A DNA stretch of 64,000 bases from an uncultured Prevotellaceae bacterium (GTDB taxonomy: Bacteria > Bacteroidota > Bacteroidia > Bacteroidales > Bacteroidaceae), in assembly GCA_946540735.1 (NCBI GenBank), contig CAMNIN010000012.1:1-64000 (forward strand), written 5' to 3'. Both the position numbers and the translations under genes were made by a program. Of this stretch, positions 43,768 through 52,824 are shown piece by piece. Below the pieces are notes generated by a model. It did not search any database, was not told the origin of the DNA, and saw only the letters and a program-made list of their open reading frames with translations. The first letter of the stretch is position 1. Every line of letters starts with the position of its first letter.

Positions 43768-45765
43768 ATGAATCGTATCATGGTCTTATTCATGCTACTC
43801 TTGCCGGGATTCACGGCGGCGATAGCACAGGACACCGACTCACTTGAGACGCAGCATCTTGAGGAAGTCACGGTGAAGGCGCGCCGTATGGGTACGGCCC
43901 GAATGAGCGGGGCTGTGAACGGATTGACGATAGGTCGGGAGGAACTGTTCCGGGCGGCTTGCTGCAATCTGGGCGAGAGTTTCACGACCAATCCCTCTGT
44001 CGACGTGAGCTATTCCGATGCAGCTACTGGCGCGCGTCAGATCAGGCTTCTTGGACTCAGTGGCATCTATGTGCAGATGCTCACAGAGAATTTGCCCGAC
44101 TTCCAGGGTGTTGCGGCACCTTATTCGTTGGAATATGTGCCAGGACCTTGGATGCAGAGCATCCAGGTGTCAAAAGGTGCCTCCTCGGTGCGAAACGGCT
44201 ATCAGAGCATCACGGGACAGATTGATATAGAGTATCTGAAACCTGATGATGACGAGGGAGTGACCGCTAATCTCTATGGCAATAGTAAAAGCCGTATGGA
44301 AGTCAACGCTGATGCCAACTTCCATCTCGACTCCCATCTGTCGACAGAGATCTTGGCTCACTTCCAGGATGACTACGGCCATCATGACGAGAACCATGAC
44401 GGTTTTCTCGACCAGCCAGATGTGAGGCAGTGGAATTTGCAGAACAGGTGGAAATGGAAGGGCGACCGCTACCTCTTTCACGGAGGACTGGGCCTGATCA
44501 GGGAGAATCGCGAGGGCGGGCAGACTCATCATACGGCCCCTGAAAGCCATCATCTTTTCCAGACAGGCGTAGTGACTGATCGGTATGTGGGATATATGAA
44601 GCATGCTTTCATCCTCGACCCCGACCATGGCTCCAATATCGCTCTGATGGGCAATGTGGCGATGCATCTGATGGATGCCACCTACGGCCATCGGACCTAT
44701 CATGTGAACGGCAAGAATGCATATGCGCAGCTGATGTATGAGTGTAATATCACGGAGAAGCATAACCTCTCGTTGGGTGTGTCGCTGCAGCATGATTTCT
44801 TGGCACAGAAGTTGCGTAATGCGGGTTTCGAGGTCTCCGACGAGCAGGAGACCACCACAGGCGCATATGCCCAATATACCTTCACCCTGGATACAAGGTT
44901 GGCGCTGATGCTTGGAGGGCGGATAGACCATAGTAGCAGGTATGGCACTTTCGGCACACCTCGTCTGCACTTGAAATGGCGGCCGGCGGAATGGATGACC
45001 ATGCGGATCTCTGCCGGACAAGGACGACGGACCGCCCATGCCTTGGCTGAGAACAGCCAACTCCTGGCCAGTGGACGAACCATGACCATCGATGACTTGC
45101 AGCAGGAAAAAGCATACAACTATGGTGCCAGTGGTGCCTTTGATATCCCCCTGATGCGCAAAACGCTGAGAGTGAATGCTGAATTTTATCATACTCGTTT
45201 CTCGCGGCAGGCAGTTGTCGACTATGACAGCGATGCTGCCCAGATCCATATCGCCAACCTGCAAGGAAGGTCTTTTTCCAACACCTTTCAGATCGATGCG
45301 TCATATCCCTTGTTTGAAGGATTGGAACTCTCTGCAGCATGGCGATGGAATGAGGTGAAAACCACTTATGGTGGGCATTTGAGGGAAAAACCGCTCACCA
45401 GCCGTTATAAGGGATTGGTATCTGCGAGCTATAAGACTCCACTTGGCTTGTGGCAGGTTGACATAAACCTTCAGTTGAACGGAGGTGGCCGGATGCCGGT
45501 GCCTTACCAGTTGGCCGATGGCACAATGTCATGGCCAGAACGGTTTCGTGCGTACGAGCAACTCTCGGCGCAGCTCACACGCTGGTTCCGGCATTTCTCT
45601 ATCTACGTCGGCGGTGAGAATCTGACAGCGTTCCGCCAAGAACAGGTCATCATCGATGCGGAACATCCGTGGGGCACATCATTCGATCCCACGCTGGTAT
45701 GGGGTCCCGTTCACGGACGCCTGTTCTATGCAGGTATAAGGGTAAACATTGGTAAGAAATTATAA
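43768..45765 (+). CDS. TonB-dependent receptor, probable metal (copper-type) transporter
   Basis: A 665-residue outer-membrane receptor (signal to IAQ, about 21) with TonB-box region LEEVTVKARRMGTARMSGAV, a plug (about 40-150; RQIRLLGLSGIYVQMLTEN, VSKGASSVRNGYQSITGQI) and a barrel. His and Asp are rich in the periplasmic-to-barrel part (DDYGHHDENHDG, THHTAPESHH), as expected for a metal ligand. The next gene, 12 bases on, codes for an exported HMA metal-binding protein, a pair often seen in Bacteroidetes. The metal is not proven. Confidence 0.78.
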   Translation: MNRIMVLFMLLLPGFTAAIAQDTDSLETQHLEEVTVKARRMGTARMSGAVNGLTIGREELFRAACCNLGESFTTNPSVDVSYSDAATGARQIRLLGLSGIYVQMLTENLPDFQGVAAPYSLEYVPGPWMQSIQVSKGASSVRNGYQSITGQIDIEYLKPDDDEGVTANLYGNSKSRMEVNADANFHLDSHLSTEILAHFQDDYGHHDENHDGFLDQPDVRQWNLQNRWKWKGDRYLFHGGLGLIRENREGGQTHHTAPESHHLFQTGVVTDRYVGYMKHAFILDPDHGSNIALMGNVAMHLMDATYGHRTYHVNGKNAYAQLMYECNITEKHNLSLGVSLQHDFLAQKLRNAGFEVSDEQETTTGAYAQYTFTLDTRLALMLGGRIDHSSRYGTFGTPRLHLKWRPAEWMTMRISAGQGRRTAHALAENSQLLASGRTMTIDDLQQEKAYNYGASGAFDIPLMRKTLRVNAEFYHTRFSRQAVVDYDSDAAQIHIANLQGRSFSNTFQIDASYPLFEGLELSAAWRWNEVKTTYGGHLREKPLTSRYKGLVSASYKTPLGLWQVDINLQLNGGGRMPVPYQLADGTMSWPERFRAYEQLSAQLTRWFRHFSIYVGGENLTAFRQEQVIIDAEHPWGTSFDPTLVWGPVHGRLFYAGIRVNIGKKL

Positions 45766-45777
45766 ACAAATAGGCTT

Positions 45778-46080
45778 ATGAGAAAGATATCATTATTCGC
45801 TTTGCTGTTGTCTGCGGCCATCGCACAGGCAAAAGACATCAAGACTGTGGTAGTCACAACCCAGCCTCAGATGCATTGTGAGAACTGTGAGAAGAAAATC
45901 AAGGGCAATCTCCGCTTTGAGAAAGGGGTGAAGAAAATCGTGACCAGTATCCCTGAGCAACAGGTCACGATCACTTATGATGCGGACAAGACGTCGTCTG
46001 AGACACTGATCCAGTGTTTCGAGAAATTTGGCTATAAAGCCAGTGAGGTGAAAAAGGAATTGGAAGAAAACAGTAAGTAG
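45778..46080 (+). CDS. Exported heavy-metal-associated (HMA) domain protein
   Basis: A 100-residue protein: signal peptide (MRKISLFALLLSAAIAQA) and one HMA domain with the metal site MHCENC (Cys34, Cys37) and the ferredoxin-like end YKASEVKKEL. The His before the first Cys is in place of the more usual Thr/Gly of cytosolic copper chaperones. It would carry copper or another soft metal in the periplasm, handing to or from the TonB receptor encoded just upstream. It is two bases before umuD. Confidence 0.88.
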   Translation: MRKISLFALLLSAAIAQAKDIKTVVVTTQPQMHCENCEKKIKGNLRFEKGVKKIVTSIPEQQVTITYDADKTSSETLIQCFEKFGYKASEVKKELEENSK

Positions 46081-46082
46081 GT

Positions 46083-46520
46083 ATGGGGAATATCAAGATC
46101 AGGAAAGGATTGTTTGAAACCAAACTGGAACTGGAACATGCCGGTGTAAAGGCAGGGTTCCCGTCTCCTGCAGAGGATTACATCCATGAGACCCTCGATT
46201 TCAACCGCGACTACATCCGTCACCCGGAAGCTTCCTTCTATGGTGATGTGGAGGGCGACAGCATGAGGGATGCAGGCATCTTCGATGGTGACAGGGTAAT
46301 CATCGACCGTGCGGTGGATGCACGCAACGGATCGATCGTCGTGGCATTCTGGAATGGAGACTTCACGATGAAATACCTCGACCTGACCCATCGCAGGGAG
46401 GGCTATATCGAACTGAAACCAGCCAACCCCGACTTCCCCGTCTTCCGTGTCAACGCCGGCGACAACTTCGAAGTGTGGGGCGTGGTCATCCACCTGATAC
46501 GCACCTTCGAAAACATTTAG
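46083..46520 (+). CDS. umuD: UmuD-like S24 peptidase, error-prone repair subunit
   Basis: A 145-residue LexA/UmuD-family protein. The self-cleavage site is at VKAG-FPSP (Ala24-Gly25), the nucleophile is Ser60 in GDSM, and the Lys general base is Lys97 in TMKYL, the same numbering as in E. coli UmuD. RecA-stimulated cleavage would give UmuD', the partner of UmuC in DNA polymerase V. The partner gene is not adjacent: a BASS-family transporter gene stands between (46553-47482). The gene begins two bases after the HMA gene. Confidence 0.93.
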   Translation: MGNIKIRKGLFETKLELEHAGVKAGFPSPAEDYIHETLDFNRDYIRHPEASFYGDVEGDSMRDAGIFDGDRVIIDRAVDARNGSIVVAFWNGDFTMKYLDLTHRREGYIELKPANPDFPVFRVNAGDNFEVWGVVIHLIRTFENI

Positions 46521-46552
46521 TTTCATATCCGGGAACTCACCACAGATAAGAC

Positions 46553-47482
46553 ATGTATAAAGTATGTATTTTCATCAGCCGTTGGATGGCTGTCATCGTG
46601 TTGCTCATGGCGGGTGCCGCACTGTTGTGGCCCGAGGCAGTGGGAGTGATCAAGACTTCATGGATCAGTTGGCTGCTGGGCATCGTCATGTTTGGCATGG
46701 GGCTGGCTATGCAGTGGAGCGACTTCCGTGTTCTCCTCACCCGTCCCAAGGACATCCTCATCGGTTTTGCCGCACAGACGCTCATTATGCCGCTGCTGGC
46801 GTGGCTGCTCACCCTGGTTTTCCGCCTGCCGCCCGAGATTGCGGTGGGCGTCATCCTTGTCGGTTGTTGTCCGGGGGGGACCGCGTCGAATGTCATCACC
46901 TATCTGGCCGGTGGCGATCTGGCGCTTTCGATCGGCATGACGAGCGTCTCCACCCTTCTGGCACCAGTCCTCACCCCAGTGCTCACGTGGCTGTTTGCTG
47001 GCCAATATGTGGATGTCGATTTCTGGACGATGTTCATGAGCATCATCCAGGTGATCATCCTGCCCATCGCTCTTGGCATGGTCATCAAGAGATTCGTCGC
47101 CCTGTCTGACAAGGTCATCAAGACGGTGCTGCCGGCAGTCTCCACCATCGCCATCACGCTGATAGTCGGTGCTGTCGTGTCGGCCAATGCCGAGAAACTG
47201 CTGCATTGCGGACTGCTGGTCATCGCCGTTGTCATCCTGCACAATCTGCTGGGTTTCCTCCTGGGTTTCCTTACGGGCAAGGCGCTGCGCCTGTCACGCC
47301 CGAAGTGTACGGCCATCAGTGTCGAAGTGGGAATGCAAAACTCCGGTCTGGCTTGCTCGCTGGCTCAGGCACATTTTCAGGCGCTGGCGCTGGCCACTGT
47401 TCCCGGTGCCATCTTCAGTGTCTGGCACAACATCGCCGGTTCGGTATATGCAAGGTTGTTGCAGATCAAAGAACACAGATGA
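46553..47482 (+). CDS. Bile acid:sodium symporter (BASS) family transporter
   Basis: A 309-residue membrane protein with about nine or ten helices. The family motif CCPGGTASNVITYLAGGD (about residues 103-120) and SVEVGMQNSGLA (about 263-274) mark the crossover region that binds sodium. Members carry bile acids, pantoate, pyruvate, keto acids or other organic anions; the substrate here is unknown. Its stop overlaps an ATG of the umuC frame. Its place inside the umuDC pair is odd. Confidence 0.88.
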   Translation: MYKVCIFISRWMAVIVLLMAGAALLWPEAVGVIKTSWISWLLGIVMFGMGLAMQWSDFRVLLTRPKDILIGFAAQTLIMPLLAWLLTLVFRLPPEIAVGVILVGCCPGGTASNVITYLAGGDLALSIGMTSVSTLLAPVLTPVLTWLFAGQYVDVDFWTMFMSIIQVIILPIALGMVIKRFVALSDKVIKTVLPAVSTIAITLIVGAVVSANAEKLLHCGLLVIAVVILHNLLGFLLGFLTGKALRLSRPKCTAISVEVGMQNSGLACSLAQAHFQALALATVPGAIFSVWHNIAGSVYARLLQIKEHR

Positions 47483-47520
47483 TTTCCAGCCACAAAGAGA
47501 GGGACATCGGCGGTCTCAAC

Positions 47521-48816
47521 ATGTACGCCATAGCCGATATCGACAACTGCTACTGCTCTTGTGAGAAGGTGTTCCGCCCTGATTTGGAGGGGACGCCCAT
47601 TGTCGTATTGTCGAATAATGACGGATGCGTCGTGGCACGCAGCAGTGAGGCGAAGAGAATGGGCATCAAGGAAGGCACCCCCTATTTCCAATTGGCCCAG
47701 CAGTTTCCTAACCAGAAGATAGCCGTGTTCTCGTCCAACTACGAGTTGTATGGAGAACTGACAGGCCGTGTGGTGAGCATCATCAGCAAGGAAGCTCCTG
47801 CTTATTTCCGCTATTCCATCGACGAATGTTTCATGTATCTTGACGGCATCCCTCTTGATGAGTTGCAGGCATGGGGCGAGCGGTTGCATAAGCGGGTAAG
47901 GCGAGAGGTCGGAATCCCCATCAGCATCGGGATGGCACCCAACAAAACTTTGGCCAAGATCGCCTCTAAACTGGCCAAGAAATATGAGGCATACCGCCAT
48001 TGCTGCATGATCGACAATGACTACAAGCGCGAGCGGGCATTGCAATGGTGCCCGGTAGAGGATGTATGGGGCATCGGGCGAAGATATGCCGCCAGGCTCC
48101 AGTCGATGGGCGTGAAGACGGCCTATGACTTCGCTCAGCACCACAAGGACTGGGTGAGGCAGGTGTTCAACAACATCAATATCGTGCGCACTTGGCAGGA
48201 GCTCAATGGCGAGGATGTGGTGCCCAATGAGCAACTGGCCAAGAAGAAGTCGATTTGCACCAGCCGTTCGTTCAATGGCATGATCACCGATTTTGACACC
48301 TTGAAGACCCAGGTGGCCAACTATGCCGCCCGGTGTGCCGAGAAACTGAGGATGCAGCACACTGTGGCCTCCATCGTGGGCGTGTTTGTCAATACCAATG
48401 TCTTTCGTGAAGACCTTGCGCAGTATTGGAATTTTCAGGAGCGCCGGCTCGTGACGCCCACCAGCAGCTCCATCCCCATCATCCAGGCCGCAAGTGATGT
48501 GCTGAGCGACATCTTCCGGCCGGGTTATCACTATAAAAAGGCCGGGGTCATCGTGATGGGAATATCCTCTGACGGAGCCATCCAGCAGGACCTGTTTGAT
48601 GCCAATGCTGATCAGATACAGAAGATGCGGAGACTCGACGAGGTGGTCGACCGCATCAACCGGATGAATGGGTCGGAAACCATCGTCGTCGGCGCACAGC
48701 AATACACACAAAAGGATGGCAAAGGCAAAGCAGATGTCTTCGCCAATGCCATCAAGCATGATTTCAAGAGCAAGAACCCTACCACCCGGTGGAGTGACAT
48801 CATCAAGCTCCATTGA
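47521..48816 (+). CDS. umuC: UmuC-like Y-family DNA polymerase
   Basis: A 431-residue translesion polymerase. MYAIADIDNCYCSCEKVF aligns with the family start, with the first catalytic Asp in ADID; YSIDECFMYL holds the catalytic SIDE motif; VVLSNNDGCVVARS is the fingers motif; a DUF4113-like tail lies at the end (NPTTRWSDIIKLH). The frame also opens at an ATG overlapping the BASS stop at 47479, which would add 14 residues (MISSHKERDIGGLN); coupling favours that start and family alignment favours 47521. It works with UmuD' in SOS mutagenic repair. Confidence 0.92.
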   Translation: MYAIADIDNCYCSCEKVFRPDLEGTPIVVLSNNDGCVVARSSEAKRMGIKEGTPYFQLAQQFPNQKIAVFSSNYELYGELTGRVVSIISKEAPAYFRYSIDECFMYLDGIPLDELQAWGERLHKRVRREVGIPISIGMAPNKTLAKIASKLAKKYEAYRHCCMIDNDYKRERALQWCPVEDVWGIGRRYAARLQSMGVKTAYDFAQHHKDWVRQVFNNINIVRTWQELNGEDVVPNEQLAKKKSICTSRSFNGMITDFDTLKTQVANYAARCAEKLRMQHTVASIVGVFVNTNVFREDLAQYWNFQERRLVTPTSSSIPIIQAASDVLSDIFRPGYHYKKAGVIVMGISSDGAIQQDLFDANADQIQKMRRLDEVVDRINRMNGSETIVVGAQQYTQKDGKGKADVFANAIKHDFKSKNPTTRWSDIIKLH

Positions 48817-48858
48817 GTCTCTGCGTCATCCCATGAAGAGGGGCTGATCTTCGGTTTC

Positions 48859-49035
48859 TTATCTCATACCGTAAGGATGGTTGAACCAAATGGTGTTGTA
48901 GAGCGGGAAGTTGAATTTACATGACTCATTATAGCCGTCAACAAAGATGATGATGGCTTTGCCGGCCACCAACTTCAGTGCTTCTATTTTTTCCTGAATC
49001 TTATTGCTTTTCATTTTCAATATCGTTTCCATCAT
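48859..49035 (-). CDS. Small protein of unknown function, 58 residues
   Basis: An open frame of 58 codons, below the usual length cut-off, read on the minus strand between umuC and glnN. The protein begins MMETILKMKSNKIQEKIEAL, followed by a hydrophobic strand (VAGKAIIIFVDGYNESC) and an aromatic end (FPLYNTIWFNHPYGMR). A -7 element TAACTTTG lies 33 bases before it, giving a normal leader. A later start at MKSNK is possible. I recognise no family. Confidence 0.45.
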   Translation of the reverse strand: MMETILKMKSNKIQEKIEALKLVAGKAIIIFVDGYNESCKFNFPLYNTIWFNHPYGMR

Positions 49036-49067
49036 TGTCGTTTTTTTGTTTTTTTTGATTACGACAC

Positions 49068-49075
49068 CAAAGTTA
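49068..49075 (-). promoter_or_regulatory. -7 element TAACTTTG before the 58-codon gene
   Basis: Minus-strand TAACTTTG, about 33 bases before the first ATG, supports the small gene at 48859-49035. No -33 TTTG is obvious. Confidence 0.4.
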
Positions 49076-49125
49076 GGACGCTTTCTTCAATGAAAAGCTT
49101 TTGCTGGCTGTTTCTTACGGGGATA

Positions 49126-49186
49126 GATGCGACAGCAGCATGTTTTTGCGACAAATCAGATGTCGGTCTGCTGGATATGTCGCATC
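49126..49186. other. Long nested inverted repeat
   Basis: Outer arms GATGCGACA (49126-49134) and TGTCGCATC (49178-49186), middle arms CAGCA and TGCTG, and inner arms CGACA (49149-49153) and TGTCG (49161-49165) nest around a 7-base loop. It stands in the 255 bases between the small gene and glnN and is followed by a second hairpin at 49201-49231. It may be a structured RNA, part of the glnN 3' end, or an old mobile-element remnant. No gene is seen from 49036 to 49291. Confidence 0.5.
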
Positions 49187-49200
49187 AGGTGGAAAAGAAT

Positions 49201-49231
49201 GGCATGCGCTGTCATCCCGACAACGCATGCC
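49201..49231 (-). terminator. Probable terminator of the gltB-glnN operon
   Basis: Perfect arms GGCATGCG and CGCATGCC, with an inner TGTC/GACA pair, form a 31-base hairpin about 60 bases after the glnN stop. On the minus strand it is followed by ATTCTTTTCC, a modest T-run. Confidence 0.55.
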
Positions 49232-49291
49232 AACGGTTAGCCTTTCTGAGCCTTGTCATTTGAGCCGAAGGCCAAGTGTTTTTTTATGGTA

Positions 49292-51508
49292 CTATCGGAT
49301 GAACAATAATTCACGGTATTTGGGCAGTGGCCAGAGACTGTCGTCGACAATCAGCTCCAGCTTGTCGATCTGATAACGTATCGCATCCAGTTTGGGTTCC
49401 ACCGTGTCGTGGTAGGCGATGGCTTTCTGGTGCTCGTCTTCTATCTTGTTGGCACTCTTACGGGCGTTGACGAGTTCCTCTACTTGTTGCTCTATCGCGG
49501 AGGTGCGCTCGGCAATTTCCTCGATGAGACCGATGTTGCGGGCAGACAACCGCTTGGCTTTGTCGACGGGGAAGATGGAGGCCATGTTCTCCACATTCGT
49601 CAGCAACTGGCTCTGATAGCGGGTGGCGACAGGGATGACATGGTTCATGGAAAGATCGCCGAGCACACGTGCCTCGATCTGTATTTTCTTCGTGTAGGTC
49701 TCCCATTTCACCTCATTGCGGGCCTCCAGTTCTTTTCGTGTCATCACGCCGAGGCCTTCAAACATCTCGATACTCTCCGGGTCGAGGTAGCGCTCGAATA
49801 TGACCGGGCATGATTTCTCTACATCAAGACCGCGCTTGGTGGCTTCCACCACCCATTCGTCGCTGTAGCCATTGCCGTCGAAGCGGATGGGCTTGCAGGT
49901 CTTGATGTCCTCACGCAGGATGTCGATAATGGCATGGAAAGTGGCGTTGTGCCCGGTGCCCTCGTATTGTTTCTCGGTCTCCGCAATGTGAGCATCCACC
50001 CTTTTCTTGAATGAGACAAGGGCTTCGGCCACAGCACTGTTGAGGGCTATCATCGCACTGGCGCAGTTGGCCTCACTGCCGACAGCGCGGAATTCAAAAC
50101 GGTTTCCGGTGAATGCGAACGGACTGGTGCGGTTGCGGTCGGTATTGTCGATGAGCAATTCGGGAATCTCGGGAATGTCCATTTTCAACCCTTGTTTTCC
50201 ATCCATGACGAGGATGTTGTCCCGGTCGGCTTTCTCGATATGGTCGAGCAACTCCGATACCTGTTTGCCTAAGAACGACGAGATGATGGCTGGCGGTGCT
50301 TCATTGGCACCCAGGCGGTGGGCGTTGGTGGCCGACATGATACTGGCCTTGAGCAACCCATTGTGTTTGTAAACGCCCATCAGCGTCTCCACGATGAATG
50401 TGGCGAAACGCAGGTTTTGCTCAGGCGACTTGCCCGGGGCATGGAGCAGCACGCCGTTGTCGGTGCTCAGCGACCAGTTGTTGTGCTTGCCGCTACCATT
50501 GATTCCTGCGAAGGGCTTCTCATGTAGCAATACCCGGAAACCGTGCTTGCGTGCCACTCGCTTCATCACCGACATCAGGAGCATGTTGTGGTCGACGGCA
50601 AGGTTGGTCTCCTCGAAGATGGGAGCCAACTCAAACTGGTTGGGAGCCACTTCGTTGTGACGGGTCTTGCAGGGGATGCCCAGTTCCAGGGCAACGATTT
50701 CGAGCTCACGCATGAAGGCAGCGACGCGCTCGGGGATGCTGCCGAAATAGTGGTCGTCCATCTGCTGGTTTTTCGCGGAGTCGTGCCCCATCAGGGTGCG
50801 GCCGGTCAGCAAGAGGTCGGGGCGTGCAGCATAGAGTCCTTCGTCGACAAGGAAATATTCCTGTTCCCAACCGAGGTTGGACGTCACTTTCCTCACGGTC
50901 GGATCAAAATAGTGACATACTTCGGTAGCTGCCACATTCACGGCATGGAGGGCACGCAGCAGCGGCACTTTGTAGTCGAGAGCCTCGCCCGAGTAGGAGA
51001 TGAAGACCGTGGGGATGCACAGGGTGTCGTCGATGATGAAGACAGGCGATGTGGGATCCCATGCCGAGTAGCCACGGGCTTCGAATGTGGAACGGATACC
51101 TCCGGAGGGGAATGAGGAGGCGTCGGGTTCTTGCTGTACGAGCAGTTTGCCGCTGAACTCCTCCACCATGCCGCCTTTTCCGTCGTGCTCGATAAACGAG
51201 TCGTGCTTCTCGGCGGTGCCTTCTGTCAGTGGCTGGAACCAGTGGGTGTAGTGGGTCACGCCATGCTCCGTAGCCCATTGCTTCATGCCTTCAGCCACGG
51301 CATCTGCCACTGTGCGGTCGAGTGGCGCCCCGTTGTCGATCACGTCGATCATTTTCTCGTAGACGTCTTTCGACAGATACTTGTACATCTTCTCACGGTT
51401 GAAGACCTTGCGTCCGAAATAATCAGCCGGTCTCTTGCTGGGTGTTTTTACGTCGAGGGGCTTTTTCTTGAAAGCCTCGCCGACAACCTGAAATCTTAAT
51501 GTTTCCAT
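49292..51508 (-). CDS. glnN: Glutamine synthetase type III
   Basis: A 738-residue GSIII enzyme, the large form typical of Bacteroidetes and cyanobacteria, which makes glutamine from glutamate, ammonia and ATP. GSIII-specific N-terminal sequence (RPADYFGRKVFNREKMYKYL), THWFQPLTEGTAEKHDSF, the catalytic region with KTRHNEVAPNQFELAPIFE, and GSGKHNNWSLST are present, and the C-terminus is the long helical extension of the family. It is the last gene of the gltB-gltD-dapF-dapL-glnN run, 12 bases after dapL, so ammonia assimilation and glutamate synthesis are transcribed together. Confidence 0.96.
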   Translation of the reverse strand: METLRFQVVGEAFKKKPLDVKTPSKRPADYFGRKVFNREKMYKYLSKDVYEKMIDVIDNGAPLDRTVADAVAEGMKQWATEHGVTHYTHWFQPLTEGTAEKHDSFIEHDGKGGMVEEFSGKLLVQQEPDASSFPSGGIRSTFEARGYSAWDPTSPVFIIDDTLCIPTVFISYSGEALDYKVPLLRALHAVNVAATEVCHYFDPTVRKVTSNLGWEQEYFLVDEGLYAARPDLLLTGRTLMGHDSAKNQQMDDHYFGSIPERVAAFMRELEIVALELGIPCKTRHNEVAPNQFELAPIFEETNLAVDHNMLLMSVMKRVARKHGFRVLLHEKPFAGINGSGKHNNWSLSTDNGVLLHAPGKSPEQNLRFATFIVETLMGVYKHNGLLKASIMSATNAHRLGANEAPPAIISSFLGKQVSELLDHIEKADRDNILVMDGKQGLKMDIPEIPELLIDNTDRNRTSPFAFTGNRFEFRAVGSEANCASAMIALNSAVAEALVSFKKRVDAHIAETEKQYEGTGHNATFHAIIDILREDIKTCKPIRFDGNGYSDEWVVEATKRGLDVEKSCPVIFERYLDPESIEMFEGLGVMTRKELEARNEVKWETYTKKIQIEARVLGDLSMNHVIPVATRYQSQLLTNVENMASIFPVDKAKRLSARNIGLIEEIAERTSAIEQQVEELVNARKSANKIEDEHQKAIAYHDTVEPKLDAIRYQIDKLELIVDDSLWPLPKYRELLFIR

Positions 51509-51520
51509 AATTGTTGATGA

Positions 51521-52759
51521 TTATTGTATGTTACTCCAATTGACGATTCTCTCCAAAGCCTCCTCAGTGTCTTCTCGGCCGCCGAAGGCGGTGAAGCGTA
51601 CATATCCCTCGCCCGATGGGCCGAAACCCACGCCTGGGGTACATACGACATGGGCACCATAGAGGAGTTGTTCGAAAAATGCCCAAGACCCTGTGCCCTG
51701 GGGCGTGCGCATCCAGATATAAGGCGCGTTCTCTCCTCCATAGACCTCGTAGCCTGCTGCACGGAGAGTGGTGAGCATCAGGTGGGCGTTGCTCATATAG
51801 TAGTCGATCGTGGCTTGCACCTGTTGCTTGCCTTCTGGGGTGTAGATCGCTTCGGCAGCCCGCTGTGAGATGTAGCTTGTGCCATTGAACTTGGTGCATT
51901 GCCGGCGGTTCCAGAGCGGGTTGAGAGGGAAGCGCTCTCCGTCGAGCGTCGAGGCGGTCAGGTCTTTGGGAACGACGGTATAGCCGCAGCGCAGACCGGT
52001 GAAACCGGCAGTCTTCGAATAGGAATGAAATTCGATGGCGCATTTTCTCGCTCCCCTGATCTCGTAGATGCTGTGGGGGATATCCGTGTCGGTGATGTAG
52101 GCCTGGTAAGCGGCATCGTAGAAGATGAGAGCGTCGTTTTTCAGTGCATAGTTCACCCATTTGCGCAACTCTTGCTTGGTGATGACGGTCCCCGTGGGAT
52201 TGTTGGGATAGCACAGATAGATGACATCCACGTGGCGGTCGGATGGTATCTGGGGCACGAAATTGTTCTCTGCTGTGCAGGGAATGTAGACCACATTCGA
52301 CCAGCGGCCGTCCTCGATGACTCCTGCCCGCCCGATCATCACGTTGGAGTCGATGTAGACAGGGTAGATTGGGTCGGTCACGCCGATGCTGTTGTCCCAT
52401 CGGATGAGTTCCTGGATGTTGCCTGTGTCGGATTTCGCTCCGTCGTTGATGAAAATCTCGTTGATGTCGAGATGGATGCCGCGGGGCAGGAAGTCGTTCT
52501 TCAGGATGGCTTCACGCAGGAAGTCGTAGCCCTGCTCTGGTCCATAACCGTGAAACCCCTGGATGCTTGCCATCTCATCGGTAGCCTTATGCATGGCTTC
52601 GACGACAGCCTGGCAGAGTGGACGGGTCACGTCGCCGATGCCAAGCGAGATGATCTTGTCCTTCGGGTGCATCACTTTGAAGGCGTTCACCTTCTTGGCG
52701 ATGTCGGCAAACAAATAATTGTTGGGTAGCTTCAGGAAATGTTCGTTGATTAATGCCAT
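51521..52759 (-). CDS. dapL: LL-diaminopimelate aminotransferase
   Basis: A 412-residue PLP enzyme of aminotransferase class I. It makes LL-diaminopimelate directly from tetrahydrodipicolinate with glutamate as amino donor, a single-step route found in Bacteroidetes, Chlamydia and plants. The Schiff-base Lys is in SYSKTAGFTGLRCGY, and the DapL start (MALINEHFLKLPNNYLFADI) and IISLGIGDVTRPL are clear. Its amino donor is the product of the adjacent glutamate synthase. Confidence 0.95.
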   Translation of the reverse strand: MALINEHFLKLPNNYLFADIAKKVNAFKVMHPKDKIISLGIGDVTRPLCQAVVEAMHKATDEMASIQGFHGYGPEQGYDFLREAILKNDFLPRGIHLDINEIFINDGAKSDTGNIQELIRWDNSIGVTDPIYPVYIDSNVMIGRAGVIEDGRWSNVVYIPCTAENNFVPQIPSDRHVDVIYLCYPNNPTGTVITKQELRKWVNYALKNDALIFYDAAYQAYITDTDIPHSIYEIRGARKCAIEFHSYSKTAGFTGLRCGYTVVPKDLTASTLDGERFPLNPLWNRRQCTKFNGTSYISQRAAEAIYTPEGKQQVQATIDYYMSNAHLMLTTLRAAGYEVYGGENAPYIWMRTPQGTGSWAFFEQLLYGAHVVCTPGVGFGPSGEGYVRFTAFGGREDTEEALERIVNWSNIQ

Positions 52760-52824
52760 AATTTGTTCCTTTCTTGTTGTTCTTGCTTGTGTCCTTTGAT
52801 GGAGGTATTCCGCATCGAAGGTGT

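Noticed and set aside
47377..48813. A 478-codon minus-strand open frame opposite umuC
   Set aside because: It lies almost wholly antisense to a clear Y-family polymerase and shows no family motif.
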